Part shown: positions 62,345 through 64,000 of the stretch, piece after piece | Numbering within the stretch: the stretch's first letter is position 1 | Layout: every line of letters starts with the position of its first letter | Assembly (NCBI RefSeq): GCF_963855985.1 | Contig: NC_087111.1 | Coordinates: 9,677,001-9,741,000 of the forward strand | DNA: 64,000 nucleotides | Source of the DNA: Ostrinia nubilalis | Lineage: Eukaryota > Arthropoda > Insecta > Lepidoptera > Crambidae | Direction: 5' to 3' | Program-made: the position numbers and the translations under genes | The notes under the pieces: generated by a model | Told to the model about the DNA's origin: nothing | Database searches by the model: none | Seen by the model: only the letters and a program-made list of their open reading frames with translations

Positions 62345-62620
62345 CTTATAAAAATGACTTTAGTGACAAAAACGAATCGCCGTAAAACCGACTCCACGTA
62401 GTCTTGTCTGCCCTACCCCTAGAGTGTAATTTAGAAGCGCGTAGGCACGGAGGGGCGAGGCGGCCCGCGGGCTGAGGAGCAGGTGGCTGGAAGCGAGGCG
62501 CCGCGGCTGAGGCAAGCCGAAGACGCAGTGTCGAGCGAAAGCCATCTGCGACGATTAGCACGCGAGGGACCGCCAGAGCCCCGCAGTGCCGGAGCCGTGA
62601 CAGAAGTCTCAAGTTTTTAG
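62345..62620. other. GC-rich island between AT-rich repeats
   Basis: About 275 bases of GC-rich sequence (gccgcggctgaggcaagcc region) with overlapping open frames on the minus strand of low-complexity composition. No protein family is recognised. I treat it as repeat or non-coding. Confidence 0.4.
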
Positions 62621-62626
62621 TCAAAT

Positions 62627-62713
62627 TTGCATGCCTGCTTGTTTGCCTGCTTGCATGCTGCATGCCTGCTTGCCTGCTTGCTTGCATGCTTGCCTGCTTG
62701 CTTGCTTGCTAGC

Positions 62714-62749
<36 letters not shown>

Positions 62750-62926
62750 CTGCTTGCTTGCTTGCCTGCTTGCTTGCCTGTTTGCTTGCCTGCTTGCTTG
62801 CCTGCTTGCTAGCTTGCTTGCTAGCTTGCTTGCTAGCTTGCTTGCCTGCTTCTTGCCTGCATGCTAGCTTGATTGCTAGCTTGCTTGCTTGCTTGCTCGT
62901 TTGCTAGCTTGCTTGCTGCATGCAAT
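62627..62926. repeat. (CTTG)n/(CCTG)n tetranucleotide microsatellite, 300 bp
   Basis: Continuous variants of CTTG, CCTG and CTAG. All three plus frames are open and give only Leu/Ala/Cys repeats. Confidence 0.95.
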
Positions 62927-62929
62927 GCT

Positions 62930-63270
62930 TATTATAAGAATTGAACTTCATATAAAATTATTATTATTATATGATTTAGGTAAGTTTTATAGGAAAAGAA
63001 TTTTATCTCATTTGATTGTTACACATTTTATTTTTATATGATTTGAATGTTATTTGTTTTAAATAGTATACATTGTAAGTTTTATAGAAAATATTCATTA
63101 TATCAAACCATTTTATATCAGTTGTTAGTTAGTATTTGTCTTAAAATTATTCGTTTTAAAATTATATTATTCGTTTATTATAGTAAATAATTATTATATT
63201 AAATGATTTTATATAATTTGATGTTAGGTATATCCTCTAAGTATTATATGATATGTAGTTATATCATACA
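62930..63270. repeat. AT-rich simple sequence, TATATAAT-type, right flank
   Basis: Same style as 61991-62340 (ttatatgatt, attatatca). See the finding on a possible composite element. Confidence 0.55.
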
Positions 63271-63279
63271 TTACACACC

Positions 63280-64000
63280 CAAATTTGTGACGTTACGCGC
63301 ATAAAATGGCGGGCCGGCCGCCGCACGGTGGTCCCGATTTAATAAAACATGGACATTGATGCTAGAAGCACGAAATTTTTTTTGATGGTTACTGCTATGA
63401 TAACTAATAAGGCAAAAAAATATTACAATCCTACGACGTCTATTTCGTAGTAAAAAAAAATATATAGATATTTTTTGTATGGAAGAAATTACGTTTCTGT
63501 CAATTTTTCGAAATTCTTTAACGATGTCAAGATGCCGATCACACATGTTATAAAACAAGTGATTCTGAGTATTTCATGCGAAGATACTTGTCACTTATCT
63601 CTGCGTACTTTTGAGTTATCGAGGGTTGAAAAATCGATTTTTTGATATTAAATATTGCCAAAATTATAATATGGTGTATAAGGGACACCTTTGATGACAC
63701 ATAATAACGACTCGCACTCGCGCGCGCCATCAGCTTTTAATAAAATAAAATAAAAAATTAAGGGAAATACTTAATACAACGTTGTATGTATAGGTCCGCT
63801 GGCCGTCAAAAAGTAGCTTATACGAGAGGTTGCCCAATTTACAATATGTCCATCATTGATAATAACTCACACAAATATCATCTCTCTGTGAAGGATAACA
63901 AGTTTTTTTTGTTTCCAGAAGCTCTTGACAGGATTTAAGCCCATAAATACTCTCTGAAGTGAGAATGAATCTCAAATTGCGATATTGCCATTTTGACAAA
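63280..64000. other. Right end, unassigned
   Basis: Short CpG-containing stretches (63295-63335, 63710-63730) lie in AT-rich DNA. No exon, RNA gene or nameable repeat could be supported. Confidence 0.4.

Noticed and set aside
62346..62687. 113-residue minus-strand frame in the GC-rich core
   Set aside because: Low-complexity Arg/Ala/Pro composition, reads into the microsatellite, no splice or promoter support.
62627..62907. Leu/Ala/Cys-rich open frames in three plus frames
   Set aside because: Translation of a tetranucleotide microsatellite; all frames are open and none has protein-like composition.

Overview
The window is nuclear DNA of an insect, almost certainly a moth or butterfly (Lepidoptera). 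The genes are split by GT-AG introns. The spaces between exons are AT-rich and packed with repeat types I associate with lepidopteran genomes: Helitron-like elements ending CTAG, the LINE tail that reads 'ggacgtccactgctgaac' on one strand, CCGGCCAAGTGCGTGTCGG repeats, tRNA-derived SINEs and many foldback MITEs. There are no bacterial features. All gene models were built by hand, joining open frames at splice sites and checking phase. Each model closes in frame.

Four protein genes are supported. (1) Positions 1-3315, minus strand: the N-terminal 997 residues of a large acidic, Ser/Lys-rich, probably nuclear protein that runs off the left edge. (2) Positions 7370-35043, plus strand: a 16-coding-exon gene for a 688-residue coiled-coil protein that I do not recognise. 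(3) Positions 35211-43684, minus strand: a five-exon orthologue of sperm flagellar protein 1 (SPEF1/CLAMP), with an N-terminal calponin-homology domain. (4) Positions 50148-53403, plus strand: a six-exon secreted carboxylesterase with a complete Ser-Glu-His triad and a clear TATA/Inr promoter. Genes 1 and 2 diverge from about 6-7 kb. Genes 2 and 3 converge, with poly(A) signals that cross over each other.

The rest is repeats. Intron 5 of gene 2 holds a 3.56-kb minisatellite (about 130 units of 26-28 bp) between the functional exon 5 and a nearly identical second copy of that exon that has lost its splice acceptor. Introns 6, 13, 14 and 15 of gene 2 and intron 3 of SPEF1 are loaded with TIR elements, several nested with exact target-site duplications. 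From 54.3 to 61.5 kb lies a nested stack: a 4.1-kb element with 4-bp duplications, carrying a LINE fragment and a hAT MITE; a second hAT element inserted at its right end; an RTE-like LINE inside that hAT; and a Jockey/CR1-like LINE inside the RTE reverse transcriptase. The right end (61.6-64 kb) is simple-sequence and AT-rich repeat with no recognisable gene.

No complete autonomous transposon and no new enzymatic system was found. The most unusual structures are the exon/minisatellite duplication, the nested transposon stack, and MITEs lodged immediately after 5' splice sites.
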